Counted from the stretch's first letter, positions 33,567-41,853 are shown. The stretch is DNA of 64,000 nucleotides from Anaerolineales bacterium (GCA_023382595.1 JAHDWB010000004.1:1-64000), one strand, 5' to 3'. A program made the numbers and translations. Notes: generated from the sequence alone by a model not told the origin.

Positions 33567-34910
33567 ATGAAATATCACATCTGGACCGAAGGCTGTCAAA
33601 TGAACGTGGCTGACTCCCAGCGGGTCGGCTCGTCACTTGAACATCTTGGTTACATTCTTACTGAAAAACCCGAAGAAGCGGACGTTATCGTCCTGAACAC
33701 TTGCGTCGTGCGCCAGTCGGCGGAAGACAAGGCACTGGGCCGCGTCAGTTCATTCAAGAAACTGAAAGAACAAAAGCCCGAGCTTGTCATCAACCTGATG
33801 GGATGTCTCGTCGGCGTGCGCGGGGCGGAAAAACTCAAGGCGAAACTTCCCTATGTGGATGTCTTCTCGCCGCCATCCGATCCTGGACCGTTGATCTCGC
33901 ATCTCACGCAGGGCGAGATCCAATCGATGGAAGATGCCGAAACGACACGCCGCTTCCTGATGATGGACGAGGAACTGATCCTGCCGCAAGCCGAGCAAGG
34001 CAAACTTGTTAGCGTTCATGTGCCCATCGTGTATGGTTGTTCGCACGCTTGCACCTTCTGCATCATCCCATACAAACGCGGCGTCGAACGTTCCCGTCCC
34101 GTCGGCGATATTGTGGCAGAAGTTCGCTCGCTGGCGAAGCAAGGCGTGAAAGAAGTCACCCTGCTCGGTCAGATCGTGGACCGCTACGGCAAGGACATCC
34201 CGGATGGTCCCAATCTCGCCGCGCTTCTGCGCATCATTCATGAGGTGGAAGGCATCGAGCGCATCCGGTTCCTGACCTCGCATCCGAATTACTTCGACGA
34301 CGACCTCATTCAAGCCATTGCTGACCTTCCGCGCGTCATGCCGCACATCGAACTGCCCATCCAAGCGGGCGATGACACTGTGCTTGAGAACATGAAACGC
34401 GGATACACCCAGCAAAATTTCCGCGACCTCGTCGCTAAAATCCGTAACCGCATTCCAGATTGTTCCATTGCAACTGACATCATCGTTGGATTCCCTGGCG
34501 AGACCGAAGAACAATTCATGGAGACGTACCGCGTCTTATCGGACCTGAAACTGGATGTTGCCCATCTGGCTCGTTACTCCGTCCGTGAAGGGACCGTTGC
34601 CACCCGCCGCATGGAGGACAACGTCACAGACGAGGAAAAGATGCGCCGCTTCCGCATGTTGGAAGACCAGCAGGAACAGATCGTGGGCGAGATCAACAAA
34701 AAGTATCTCGGCGAAACTGTGGATGTCTTATTTGAAGAAAAAGTAAAAGGTCGCTGGCGCGGACGCACCCCCACCAACAAACTTGTCTTCGTAGAGACCG
34801 ATGAAGACCTGCGCGGCAAGTTACTCCCCGTCACCGTCACCTGGACGGGACCCTGGTCCATGCAGGCGCGGCTGCAAAACCAGCCGGAAAGAGTCCTGAT
34901 AGAATTTTAG
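33567..34910 (+). CDS. miaB: tRNA-2-methylthio-N6-dimethylallyladenosine synthase
   Basis: A 447-residue radical-SAM methylthiotransferase that modifies A37 of tRNAs reading U-starting codons. The N-terminal UPF0004 domain has its three cluster Cys (WTEGCQMN at 10, VLNTCVVRQSA, LMGCLVG). The radical SAM motif is YGCSHACTFCIIPYKRG (CxxxCxxC), and the C-terminal TRAM domain (about 380-445) includes LVFVETDEDLRGKLLPV. Full length for MiaB. The family also contains MtaB/RimO; the NTCVVRQSAE motif and length favour MiaB. Confidence 0.93.
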   Translation: MKYHIWTEGCQMNVADSQRVGSSLEHLGYILTEKPEEADVIVLNTCVVRQSAEDKALGRVSSFKKLKEQKPELVINLMGCLVGVRGAEKLKAKLPYVDVFSPPSDPGPLISHLTQGEIQSMEDAETTRRFLMMDEELILPQAEQGKLVSVHVPIVYGCSHACTFCIIPYKRGVERSRPVGDIVAEVRSLAKQGVKEVTLLGQIVDRYGKDIPDGPNLAALLRIIHEVEGIERIRFLTSHPNYFDDDLIQAIADLPRVMPHIELPIQAGDDTVLENMKRGYTQQNFRDLVAKIRNRIPDCSIATDIIVGFPGETEEQFMETYRVLSDLKLDVAHLARYSVREGTVATRRMEDNVTDEEKMRRFRMLEDQQEQIVGEINKKYLGETVDVLFEEKVKGRWRGRTPTNKLVFVETDEDLRGKLLPVTVTWTGPWSMQARLQNQPERVLIEF

Positions 34911-34920
34911 AGATCTCTCA

Positions 34921-34957
34921 TCAAAACGGCAGACAAATTGAGGTCTGCCGTTTTGAT
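34921..34957. terminator. Bidirectional terminator between miaB and the catabolic operon
   Basis: A perfect 14-bp inverted repeat TCAAAACGGCAGAC (34921-34934)/GTCTGCCGTTTTGA (34943-34956) with an 8-nt loop, between convergent transcription units. Confidence 0.9.
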
Positions 34958-35009
34958 TGAATAACACATCAGTTTTGTGCGTGATTATTGATAAAGGGAT
35001 TAAAAAGGC

Positions 35010-36314
35010 TTATTCCGCTACAGGTTGCACTTTATTCCGCACGGCGAACGCCCAGGTTGCCAGCACAAAACTGAGCAAGCCAAAGACCACAAACGGACCC
35101 GACTCCGTCCATTTGTCGAACAGCCAGCCGCCAAATTTGGTGGCGATCAAAATCCCAATCGCACCACACAAACCGAAGAACCCGATCACCGAACCGCGGA
35201 TGGCGGCAGGCGCCTGTTGTTGAATCAACACCTGCGTAGCGATCACGGTACCGATGTTGCCAGCGCCCGCCACTGCCACCGCCGCGAACATCGCTCCACT
35301 GAAGGGATCGTCAACCAAAAAGAGGGAGATATAGCCAAAGCCCGAAATGATATTGGTCACGGCGAGCGCTGTGGCACGGTTCATGCGGTCAGCCATGATG
35401 CCGAAAAGAGGCGCACCCAAAAATGCCGCCAATTGCGAAACGCCCACGATGATACTGGCACGCGCCAGCGCGTCCGCAGCACCCATCCCCGACGTAACAC
35501 CGTACTTGTTGATCCATAACGCCAGAAACGTGCCAACAATGGCGAGGTCACCGCGTGAGACGAATGCCGCGCCATAACCGAGCAAAACACCAGGGTCACG
35601 CGCCGCGTTGACACCTTTGGCGATCAACTCAAAGAAGCGTTCAGGCTGGGTGTGTTCGCGAATGCCCGGTCCTTTCAGACCAAGCCAGAGCAAGAGAGCG
35701 GCGAGCACCGCCAATCCTGCCGCGACATAATACGTCGCCTGCCCTGCGGAGATAGTATCCATGCCTCCCTGTTTGAACCACTCGGGCATTTTGAGCAGCA
35801 CAAAGACCGCAGTCATTGCGCCCAGTCCATTCATCACACCCTGAATGCCGTTGGCTTTGCCGCGGTCGCGATCCACGGCATAATCGGCAAGTACGGTGGA
35901 CAACATGCTGGTCGCCCCCGCCGCGCCGATGGCAAAGAACATACGGAAAAGCACCAACTGCCAGACAGCCCCAGACTGAATCATCAGCACATAACCCACG
36001 CCAACGATCAGAAAACTGCCTGCAAAAATCAGCCGTCTGCCAACTTTATCGGACAAACTGCCCGCCAGCCCGATGATAAAGATGATGACGAGTTCGTGCC
36101 AGAACAACACTGTGCCTGTCACATTGCCCTGCTCTGCCAGCGGGACTTTGAGAACTTCGGTCAGCAAGTATGGCTGGACAAGGTTGACAAAACTAAGCAA
36201 ACAAATGGTGATGAACGCCGAAAAATAGAACGCGCTCATGTTTAGGCGGGATACGCCGCGATGCAATTCCACCTTGCCAAAGACGATGCCTTTTGTTTCG
36301 GTTGCAGTTGCCAT
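35010..36314 (-). CDS. MFS transporter of the catabolic operon
   Basis: The protein is 434 residues with about 12 membrane segments. MFS landmarks: GLAGSLSDKVGRRLIFAGS (loop 2-3) and YAVDRDRGKANGIQGVMN, with a second-half copy LFGIMADRMNRATAL. ATG 36314 is preceded by AGGAAAG; the open frame extends 38 codons further upstream into repeat-like sequence, which I exclude. As last gene of the operon with oxidative and hydrolytic enzymes it may import the substrate or export the product; the solute is unknown. Confidence 0.88.
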   Translation of the reverse strand: MATATETKGIVFGKVELHRGVSRLNMSAFYFSAFITICLLSFVNLVQPYLLTEVLKVPLAEQGNVTGTVLFWHELVIIFIIGLAGSLSDKVGRRLIFAGSFLIVGVGYVLMIQSGAVWQLVLFRMFFAIGAAGATSMLSTVLADYAVDRDRGKANGIQGVMNGLGAMTAVFVLLKMPEWFKQGGMDTISAGQATYYVAAGLAVLAALLLWLGLKGPGIREHTQPERFFELIAKGVNAARDPGVLLGYGAAFVSRGDLAIVGTFLALWINKYGVTSGMGAADALARASIIVGVSQLAAFLGAPLFGIMADRMNRATALAVTNIISGFGYISLFLVDDPFSGAMFAAVAVAGAGNIGTVIATQVLIQQQAPAAIRGSVIGFFGLCGAIGILIATKFGGWLFDKWTESGPFVVFGLLSFVLATWAFAVRNKVQPVAE

Positions 36315-36364
36315 GTGTTCTTTCCTCATAAAAATAAGATGATGGGCGACAGTCTGCGATCTAT

Positions 36365-36404
36365 CTTTCTTCTTTCCTTTGTGTACTTCGTGCCCTTCGT
36401 GTTT
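36365..36404. repeat. CT-rich intergenic repeat fragment
   Basis: The stretch contains CTTTCTTCTTT followed by two CTTCGTG units. It shares wording (CTTTCTTCTTT ... CTTCGxG) with the element at 37861-37925 and touches the end of the aldehyde dehydrogenase gene. Probably a decayed copy of the same dispersed repeat. Confidence 0.5.
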
Positions 36405-37848
36405 AAAAAGATCTTGGCGTTTCTCCAAGTTCCAAACTGATCCACTTCAACTCGGTGAAATGCTCCACCGAATACTTCCCGCCGCTTCTGCCAATGCCAG
36501 ACATGCCATAGCCTCCGATCGGCGCCATCGGGTCAGACTGGAACGAGTGCGCACCGACATGCACCGACCCACAGCGGATGCGTCGCGCCGCGGTCATGCC
36601 GCGCAACAGGTCATTCGTCAGCACACCCGCGCTCAAGCCGTAATCGCTTTCGTTTGCGATCGCGATCATCTCCTCGAACGACGGCACTTCCATCACCATT
36701 GCCACGGGACCGAACGTCTCATCATCCCAACACGGACCCGACATCGGCGGGTTGTAGATCACCGTCGGTTGAAACACAAGTCCGCTATGCACCGCGCCGC
36801 CCGTGAGAATTTCCGCGCCGCCATCTTTTGCAATACCCACATGCCGCAACACTTTATCCACCGCGCGTTGATTGATCAACGGACCATATGCCGTGCGTTC
36901 ATCACGCAAATCACCAAGATGTAAACTCGCCGCCTTCTTTGCCAACGCTTCGGCAAACGCGCGTCCATTCGGCGCTTCGACCAAAATCCTCGCGCTCGAC
37001 ATACAGATCTGCCCGCCATGTGTGAACGCGCCCACCGCAGCGATCTCCGCCGCCTTGGTCACATCAAAATCGTTCAGCACCAACAGCGGGTTTTTCCCGC
37101 CGAGTTCCAACTGCATTCGCTTCATGGATTGGATCGCGATCTCGCCGATTTTCACGCCTGTCGCCGTCGAACCCGTCAACGCAATGCCATTTATTTTTGG
37201 ATGTCTCGCCAGCGGACTTCCGCACTCTGCGCCGAATCCCGTCACCACATTGAAGACTCCATCAGGCAGCCCCGCCTCTTTCATGACCTTTGCCAGTTCC
37301 ACCGCAATCAGCGGAGTCTCCTCTGACGGCTTCGCGATGACGGCATTGCCCGCTCCGAGTGGAAAAACGATCATCTTCGCCAGCAGCACCAACGGCGCAT
37401 TGAACGGCGATATCGCCAACACCACACCCACAGGTTCACGCACAACCATCGACATGCGATGTGGCTTCTCGTTCGGCAGCGTATCAGCAAACAACCGCCG
37501 CACCTCCCCCGCCGCCGCCCTCAACACCGACGCCGTGTACAACACTTCATACTTCGCCTTGATAATGGATGATCCACTTTCATCAATAAGTAGATTCAGC
37601 AGACGGTCATAATTCGCTTCGACGTGATCCGCGCACTTTAGCAGAATCTTCTCTCTGTCATACGATGGCAGTGATGACCAATGCTCATACCCCTTCCGCG
37701 CAGAGGAAACCGCGGCTTCGACATCCGCCTCCGCGCCCCGCGCGGCATGACCAAGAATCTCGCCCGTCATCGGCGCGTAACTTGGAAACGTCTCGCCATT
37801 CGCAGCAGGGACTTCTCGTCCGTGGATGAAATGTCCGTAAATTTTCAT
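36403..37848 (-). CDS. Aldehyde dehydrogenase (NAD(P)-dependent, aromatic/aliphatic type)
   Basis: A 481-residue cytosolic aldehyde dehydrogenase that oxidises an aldehyde to the carboxylate. The general-base Glu lies in LELGGKNPLLVL (about residue 248), and the nucleophilic Cys in HGGQICMSSARI (about 282). The cofactor loop reads GSTATGVKIGE. The overall form resembles vanillin/benzaldehyde/salicylaldehyde dehydrogenases, though the substrate is not readable. ATG 37848 follows GAGGTC. It is fourth in the minus-strand operon, directly after the FAD monooxygenase gene. Confidence 0.92.
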   Translation of the reverse strand: MKIYGHFIHGREVPAANGETFPSYAPMTGEILGHAARGAEADVEAAVSSARKGYEHWSSLPSYDREKILLKCADHVEANYDRLLNLLIDESGSSIIKAKYEVLYTASVLRAAAGEVRRLFADTLPNEKPHRMSMVVREPVGVVLAISPFNAPLVLLAKMIVFPLGAGNAVIAKPSEETPLIAVELAKVMKEAGLPDGVFNVVTGFGAECGSPLARHPKINGIALTGSTATGVKIGEIAIQSMKRMQLELGGKNPLLVLNDFDVTKAAEIAAVGAFTHGGQICMSSARILVEAPNGRAFAEALAKKAASLHLGDLRDERTAYGPLINQRAVDKVLRHVGIAKDGGAEILTGGAVHSGLVFQPTVIYNPPMSGPCWDDETFGPVAMVMEVPSFEEMIAIANESDYGLSAGVLTNDLLRGMTAARRIRCGSVHVGAHSFQSDPMAPIGGYGMSGIGRSGGKYSVEHFTELKWISLELGETPRSF

Positions 37849-37860
37849 AAGACCTCAATG

Positions 37861-37925
37861 AACCGCAAAGCATGCCAAGGTCGCCAAGTTCTTTCTTCTT
37901 TGCGCTCTTCGCGTGCTTTGCGGTT
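37861..37925. repeat. Dispersed palindromic repeat between monooxygenase and aldehyde dehydrogenase genes
   Basis: Outer arms AACCGCAAAGCATGC (37861-37875) and GCGTGCTTTGCGGTT (37911-37925) are 14/15 complementary, with a CT-rich centre. The AACCGCAAAG...CTTTGCGGTT wording is a common type of interspersed bacterial repeat. It fills most of the 85-base gap. Confidence 0.65.
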
Positions 37926-37933
37926 AAGAATTT

Positions 37934-39124
37934 TTAGATTCTTTCCTCTAACATACTCGCCCGCAACAAATACGCCCTTGCCTTCGCGGGGTCACTCGCC
38001 GCACCTGAAAGCGACGTATTCCTGCGCTCGCGTTCTTCTTCCGCGCTCATCACCATGTTGTTGTATTGCTGGTCGGTATAGAGTTGCACAGACTCCACCG
38101 CATACTGCCTACGTTCATTCGAGTAATCATCCAAAATGGAATCCGACTCGCCGTTCCAAATGCGGATGAATTTCTCTGTCAAATTCGCCGCGTCGTGGAT
38201 TCCGCTATTCATGCCCATGCCGCCTGACGGATTATTGTTGTGCGCCGAGTCGCCTACCAGCAACGCCCGCCCCACACGGAAGGTATCCGCCACACGCTGA
38301 TGGACGCGATACAGCTGAGTGGTCTTGATTCTGTAATCAGGGACTTTGCCAAAGAAGTTGGAAATCCGCGCCCGCAAATTTTCTTCCTTCATTGCAACAT
38401 CTTCTTTTTCATCATCCGTCATCCGAAACACCACGCGGACAATATCAGGCAGATTCAAAATGATGACCCATTCCTGCGGGTCAAAGATGTAACAGACTTG
38501 TGCCGCGCCTGGGAGCAGGTCTTCGGTATTCAAGTCACTGCCAATGAGCAGGAAGCGATCTTCGTAGGTCTTGCCTTGAAAGCCAATCTTCAACTGCTTG
38601 CGGACTGCGCTATGCGTCCCATCCGCGCCGACGATGTACGAGCCTTCGCGTTCGACAATTCCACTCGCAGTTTCAAATCGCGCCGTAACGTGTGTGCAGT
38701 GGTCAACAAAGTCAATCAGTTTATGCCCCATGTGGACTTTTCCCGTCGCAGTCGCTTCGACGGCAGGCTTCAGCACGCGCGTGGCGATATGCTGCGGGCA
38801 CTGCAAACGATACGGGTAGGGAGTGTCGTCTGAAATGCAACCATAGTCAAAGTCCGCGATGAGGCGGCGCGGAGCGCGTTCCCAATATTGCAAGCGATCT
38901 ACTTTGTATCCATGCTGGATGATCTCTTCCACCACGCCCCACTCTTTGAACATCTCAAGCGTTTTGGGGTGAAAGGTGCTAGCGCGGATCTGCGTGTTGA
39001 GTTCCGCGTCCATTTCGAAAACCTCGGCAGGAATGCCCGCACGGGAAAGCGCCAACGCCAACGAAAGCCCCACAGGACCCGCGCCAGCAATGAGGATGGG
39101 CAACTGATTACTGTTCACTAACAA
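37934..39124 (-). CDS. FAD-dependent aromatic monooxygenase (PHBH/UbiH-like)
   Basis: The protein is 396 residues. The FAD-binding GxGxxG motif lies in LIAGAGPVGLSLALALSRAG (about 11-30), the DG motif in YIVGADGTHSAVRKQL (about 165-180), and the GD motif in GRALLVGDSAHNNNPSGGMG (about 285-304), so it is a group A flavin monooxygenase using NAD(P)H and O2. It hydroxylates a phenolic or similar ring in known members. TTG 39124 or GTG 39118 may be the start; no ribosome-binding site is clear. It is 27 bases after the RCCR-like gene, arguing for a shared pathway. Confidence 0.9.
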   Translation of the reverse strand: MLVNSNQLPILIAGAGPVGLSLALALSRAGIPAEVFEMDAELNTQIRASTFHPKTLEMFKEWGVVEEIIQHGYKVDRLQYWERAPRRLIADFDYGCISDDTPYPYRLQCPQHIATRVLKPAVEATATGKVHMGHKLIDFVDHCTHVTARFETASGIVEREGSYIVGADGTHSAVRKQLKIGFQGKTYEDRFLLIGSDLNTEDLLPGAAQVCYIFDPQEWVIILNLPDIVRVVFRMTDDEKEDVAMKEENLRARISNFFGKVPDYRIKTTQLYRVHQRVADTFRVGRALLVGDSAHNNNPSGGMGMNSGIHDAANLTEKFIRIWNGESDSILDDYSNERRQYAVESVQLYTDQQYNNMVMSAEEERERRNTSLSGAASDPAKARAYLLRASMLEERI

Positions 39125-39151
39125 CTCGCATCTTGTAACTCGTACCTTGCA

Positions 39152-39940
39152 CTACTCTCTTTCCCCCGCATGCAAAATCCGCACCAAGCGCTCGCGCATC
39201 GGCACACCAAGCATGCGGTCTGCCAAAACATTCGCAGGGTCTTTCTCCACAATGGTTCTGCGGACAAGTTCATCGCGTTGCTTCAACGCCGCGCGTTTTT
39301 CAGGCGAGACCGGCTTGGCATTCTTCACCAACTCCACCCAGTTGCGAACGTAATCCAACATGACCGACTCGACATGTGCTTTGAAATCCGCAAACGGAAG
39401 CAAGCCACAAATCGCGATCGGCGACAGCGTGCCGCGCGTATAAAGATGAACGGGGTTGAAGGTTTTATACGCAGGGTTGCGGCGCAGTTCGATCCACTTT
39501 TGATTCATCGCTTCATGATACTGGTCAAGATGATCAGGCGAAATGACAGGCTCATAGCGCGGCAGATAATCGACATAACAAAAGACATCGGGCGCAGTGC
39601 CGAGCGCCATGCCCAAATGCGGCACATCAATTTCATCGTTCACCCAGCAAGTGAGATGAATATTCGTAAAACCTGTTTCAGGTTTGCCAATCCACGAGCG
39701 GACGATCCAATCAATTTTGTCGTCCGTGTAGGTGAACATATTTCCCACCACATTGCCCTGCAAATCGGGAATTTGTTCAATGTCCGCGCATTTCATGTCC
39801 CGCCGCAGGTTCAAGCCATTGTTCACCATCTCCCACGCCTGCTCGCGCACGTTCAACAAATAGTTGAACACTTCCGTATTGTCCACAGGCTTGCGCGAAT
39901 CAAGCACATCTGCCAGGTGTTGAACTGTATCTCCGCTCAT
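39152..39940 (-). CDS. Red chlorophyll catabolite reductase-like protein (RCCR/bilin-reductase superfamily)
   Basis: The protein is 262 residues with no signal peptide. It is recognised by eye, from memory of plant RCCR, through ordered blocks: a SWI...NIHLTCWV strand region, APDVFCYVDYLPRYEPVIS followed by PDHLDQYHE (plant: LDLPHR..LVLNPDYLKEYY), HLYTRGTLSPIAI (plant: FVRSAFSPTAS), and a C-terminal RDELVRRTIVEKD (plant: RDKSFRRKSIEDD). RCCR reduces a linear tetrapyrrole with ferredoxin. In plant RCCR an active-site Glu follows the APN block; here that place appears to be Ala. Substrate in this organism is unknown. AAGGAG precedes ATG. Confidence 0.6.
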   Translation of the reverse strand: MSGDTVQHLADVLDSRKPVDNTEVFNYLLNVREQAWEMVNNGLNLRRDMKCADIEQIPDLQGNVVGNMFTYTDDKIDWIVRSWIGKPETGFTNIHLTCWVNDEIDVPHLGMALGTAPDVFCYVDYLPRYEPVISPDHLDQYHEAMNQKWIELRRNPAYKTFNPVHLYTRGTLSPIAICGLLPFADFKAHVESVMLDYVRNWVELVKNAKPVSPEKRAALKQRDELVRRTIVEKDPANVLADRMLGVPMRERLVRILHAGERE

Positions 39941-39962
39941 GGTTGTCTCCTTATTAGTTGAG

Positions 39963-40003
39963 TAGAGACTAGAGACTAGAGACTATTCATCTATTCTCTA
40001 GTC
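39963..40003. repeat. Heptamer tandem repeat and inverted repeat between nitrilase and RCCR-like genes
   Basis: TAGAGAC is repeated three times (39963-39983), and TCTCTAGTC (39995-40003) is the reverse complement of GACTAGAGA inside it, so the RNA can form a hairpin in the 68-base gap. Confidence 0.6.
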
Positions 40004-40008
40004 TTCCA

Positions 40009-41673
40009 TTATCTTGAAATCAACGGCTCTGCCAACTTCCATGGTCTGCCATTCAAAACATCCGTGCGATGCGAAACCATCTTATTGACCGCCGCCGCAG
40101 GATGAATTTCAGCCACCGTCAAACCATCATCTTGCGACATCGTCACCACGGGGTAATTGATATTGCCGTCGAACGGTCGGTTCTTCCACTCAGTCCACAG
40201 CGTGAAATCTTCAGTGATTGCAAAAATGCCGCTATCGGTTTTACTCGCCACGATCACGTTCATGCGGTTCTCGGCAGCGCGTTCCTTGAAACCCAATTCC
40301 ACTTCCCACTTCTCCAGAATCAACGTCGGTACCGCTACCACTTCCACATCCTTCAATGCCGCGAGTCGAAACGTCTCAGGGTAAATGGCATCATTGCCGA
40401 TCACCAACGCCACGCGCCCCCATTTAGCATCGAAGACATTCACCTCATCGCCCAACTTCGACCAAGCATGTCTGCCTGACGTATGCAACTGCGGCTGTTT
40501 CAGCACCACACCGTCCTTATTGAACAGCACACCCACATGCGCACCGTCTTCTACAATAGACGTCGCCACATATGCATCTTTCAACTCACTTTGCAACACA
40601 AGAATCATCTCAACCGATTCTTTTTCAGCGCTTTCTAAATTCGTGATGTGGAATAACTCTGGGAGGACAATTAACTTAACTCCAGCCTTTTCCCCCTCCG
40701 CAATCATTTTCAACGCTGAAGCAACCGCCTCTTTGCCTTGACCTGAAACCTGCCCCGCCCCCGCAAGCAGACTCTCCGCTCCAGGCTTTTTCCCGCCACT
40801 CGTCGACTCCACCCCAAGCGGCGCATACAACTCAGGTCTGCGCGTGGACAAAATATCCGTGCCATCGGGGCGCAACTTGTTATCAGCTTCGCTCAAGTCA
40901 ATATCCGCGAAGACCACCGCTTCGCCTTTCATCGGCGCCTTGGCTAACACCGTCCCATCGGGCGCGACAATCTGACTCTCGCCAGCGCCTTCGAGAAAAC
41001 TTGGGTCAATTTTCAACCGCGCTGCAACAGCCTCGCGCATCTCTTCAGGCACCAACGACCCAACCTTATTTGCCGCGACGACGAATACCTTATTCTCCGC
41101 CGCCCGCACAGGGATATGCAGCGACGCTTCATCATGCGCAAATGAATTCAGGCTATTGAGCAACAACTGCGGACGACGCACCGCCAACGCCCGCGCCACT
41201 TCAGGGATGATCCCGTCCATGCAGGCGTACATGCCCACCTGCCCGATTTCTGTTTCCAAAATCGGCGCAATGGTCGTGGACTTTTCAAGGAAGTTATTTT
41301 CATTGCCCATCAAAATCTGCTTATCGGTCAACCCGACCACATTCCCCGCTGGGTCGAACAAAACATTGGTCCCCGAAACCTTGCCGTCATCCCGTTTCAA
41401 TGTGACGTTGATTTTGATATAGCAGCCATATTCTTTGGCTTTTATGCCAATCGCTTGGATAAATTCATCGTCGAGCGAAACAGCCACCCCGTAGCAATGA
41501 TCCGCGTCACGATACCAGGCGATGTGATTGACAAATTCAGGCAACACCATCACATCCGGCTTGACCTTCGCCGCTTCATCGATCATCCGCAGGCAGGTTT
41601 GCAGGTTCGCAGCGACATCCGCCACCACGCCAAACTGCACCGCCGCCGCTCGAATTTTATTTTTTCCAGCCAA
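40009..41673 (-). CDS. Tandem carbon-nitrogen hydrolase (nitrilase superfamily), second domain degenerate
   Basis: The protein is 554 residues from TTG 41673, set by GGAGG six bases upstream; the open frame reaches ATG 41742 but that overlaps the -35 box. Domain 1 (about 5-270) has a full Glu-Lys-Cys triad: VLPEFV, TDKQILMGN and MYACMDGIIPE. Domain 2 (about 300-545) keeps Glu (VLPELF) and Lys (VVLKQPQLH) but reads VIGNDAIYPE where Cys should be, so it is probably non-catalytic. The family hydrolyses nitriles, amides or N-carbamoyl compounds. First gene of the operon. Confidence 0.88.
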   Translation of the reverse strand: MAGKNKIRAAAVQFGVVADVAANLQTCLRMIDEAAKVKPDVMVLPEFVNHIAWYRDADHCYGVAVSLDDEFIQAIGIKAKEYGCYIKINVTLKRDDGKVSGTNVLFDPAGNVVGLTDKQILMGNENNFLEKSTTIAPILETEIGQVGMYACMDGIIPEVARALAVRRPQLLLNSLNSFAHDEASLHIPVRAAENKVFVVAANKVGSLVPEEMREAVAARLKIDPSFLEGAGESQIVAPDGTVLAKAPMKGEAVVFADIDLSEADNKLRPDGTDILSTRRPELYAPLGVESTSGGKKPGAESLLAGAGQVSGQGKEAVASALKMIAEGEKAGVKLIVLPELFHITNLESAEKESVEMILVLQSELKDAYVATSIVEDGAHVGVLFNKDGVVLKQPQLHTSGRHAWSKLGDEVNVFDAKWGRVALVIGNDAIYPETFRLAALKDVEVVAVPTLILEKWEVELGFKERAAENRMNVIVASKTDSGIFAITEDFTLWTEWKNRPFDGNINYPVVTMSQDDGLTVAEIHPAAAVNKMVSHRTDVLNGRPWKLAEPLISR

Positions 41674-41693
41674 AGACTGCCTCCACAGGCTAA

Positions 41694-41705
41694 ATGTTAT
41701 AACAT
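41694..41705. promoter_or_regulatory. Perfect palindrome (candidate operator) at the catabolic promoter
   Basis: ATGTTATAACAT is a perfect 12-bp palindrome 8 bases downstream of the minus-strand -10 box (41718-41713), about at the transcription start. A second half-site-like ATTATAAC follows (41704-41711). The arrangement suits a repressor of MarR/PadR/GntR type; no regulator gene is adjacent. Confidence 0.6.
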
Positions 41706-41712
41706 TATAACA

Positions 41713-41742
41713 ACTATACCCCAAGCAAACAGGGTTTGTCAA
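41713..41742 (-). promoter_or_regulatory. Promoter of the catabolic operon
   Basis: On the minus strand TTGACA (41742-41737) and TATAGT (41718-41713) with an 18-bp spacer. Its -35 box is only 18 bp from the -35 box of the divergent rfbB promoter. Confidence 0.75.
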
Positions 41743-41760
41743 TAAATAATGGGATTGATG

Positions 41761-41789
41761 TTGATAATGATTAACGGCAGAGATATAAT
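41761..41789 (+). promoter_or_regulatory. Promoter of rfbB
   Basis: TTGATA (41761-41766) and TATAAT (41784-41789) with a 17-bp spacer. The mRNA leader would be about 120 bases and contains a terminator-like hairpin. Confidence 0.75.
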
Positions 41790-41820
41790 GAATATGAAAT
41801 TTTTATACGATTATTAGAGT

Positions 41821-41853
41821 AGCGGTGAACTAAATAATAGTTCACTGCTTTTA
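41821..41853 (+). terminator. Terminator-like hairpin in the rfbB leader
   Basis: AGCGGTGAACTA (41821-41832) pairs with TAGTTCACTGCT (41838-41849) through 12 pairs (one G-U) with an AATAA loop and ends in TTTAT. It lies between promoter and start codon, so it may attenuate the polysaccharide operon. Confidence 0.55.

Noticed and set aside
36315-36428. 38-codon N-terminal extension of the MFS protein of the catabolic operon
   Set aside because: It translates intergenic repeat sequence (HEGHEVHKG type), overlaps the aldehyde dehydrogenase end, and a ribosome-binding site stands before ATG 36314.
41674-41742. ATG 41742 as start of the nitrilase-like protein
   Set aside because: It coincides with the -35 hexamer, and TTG 41673 has GGAGG at ideal spacing.
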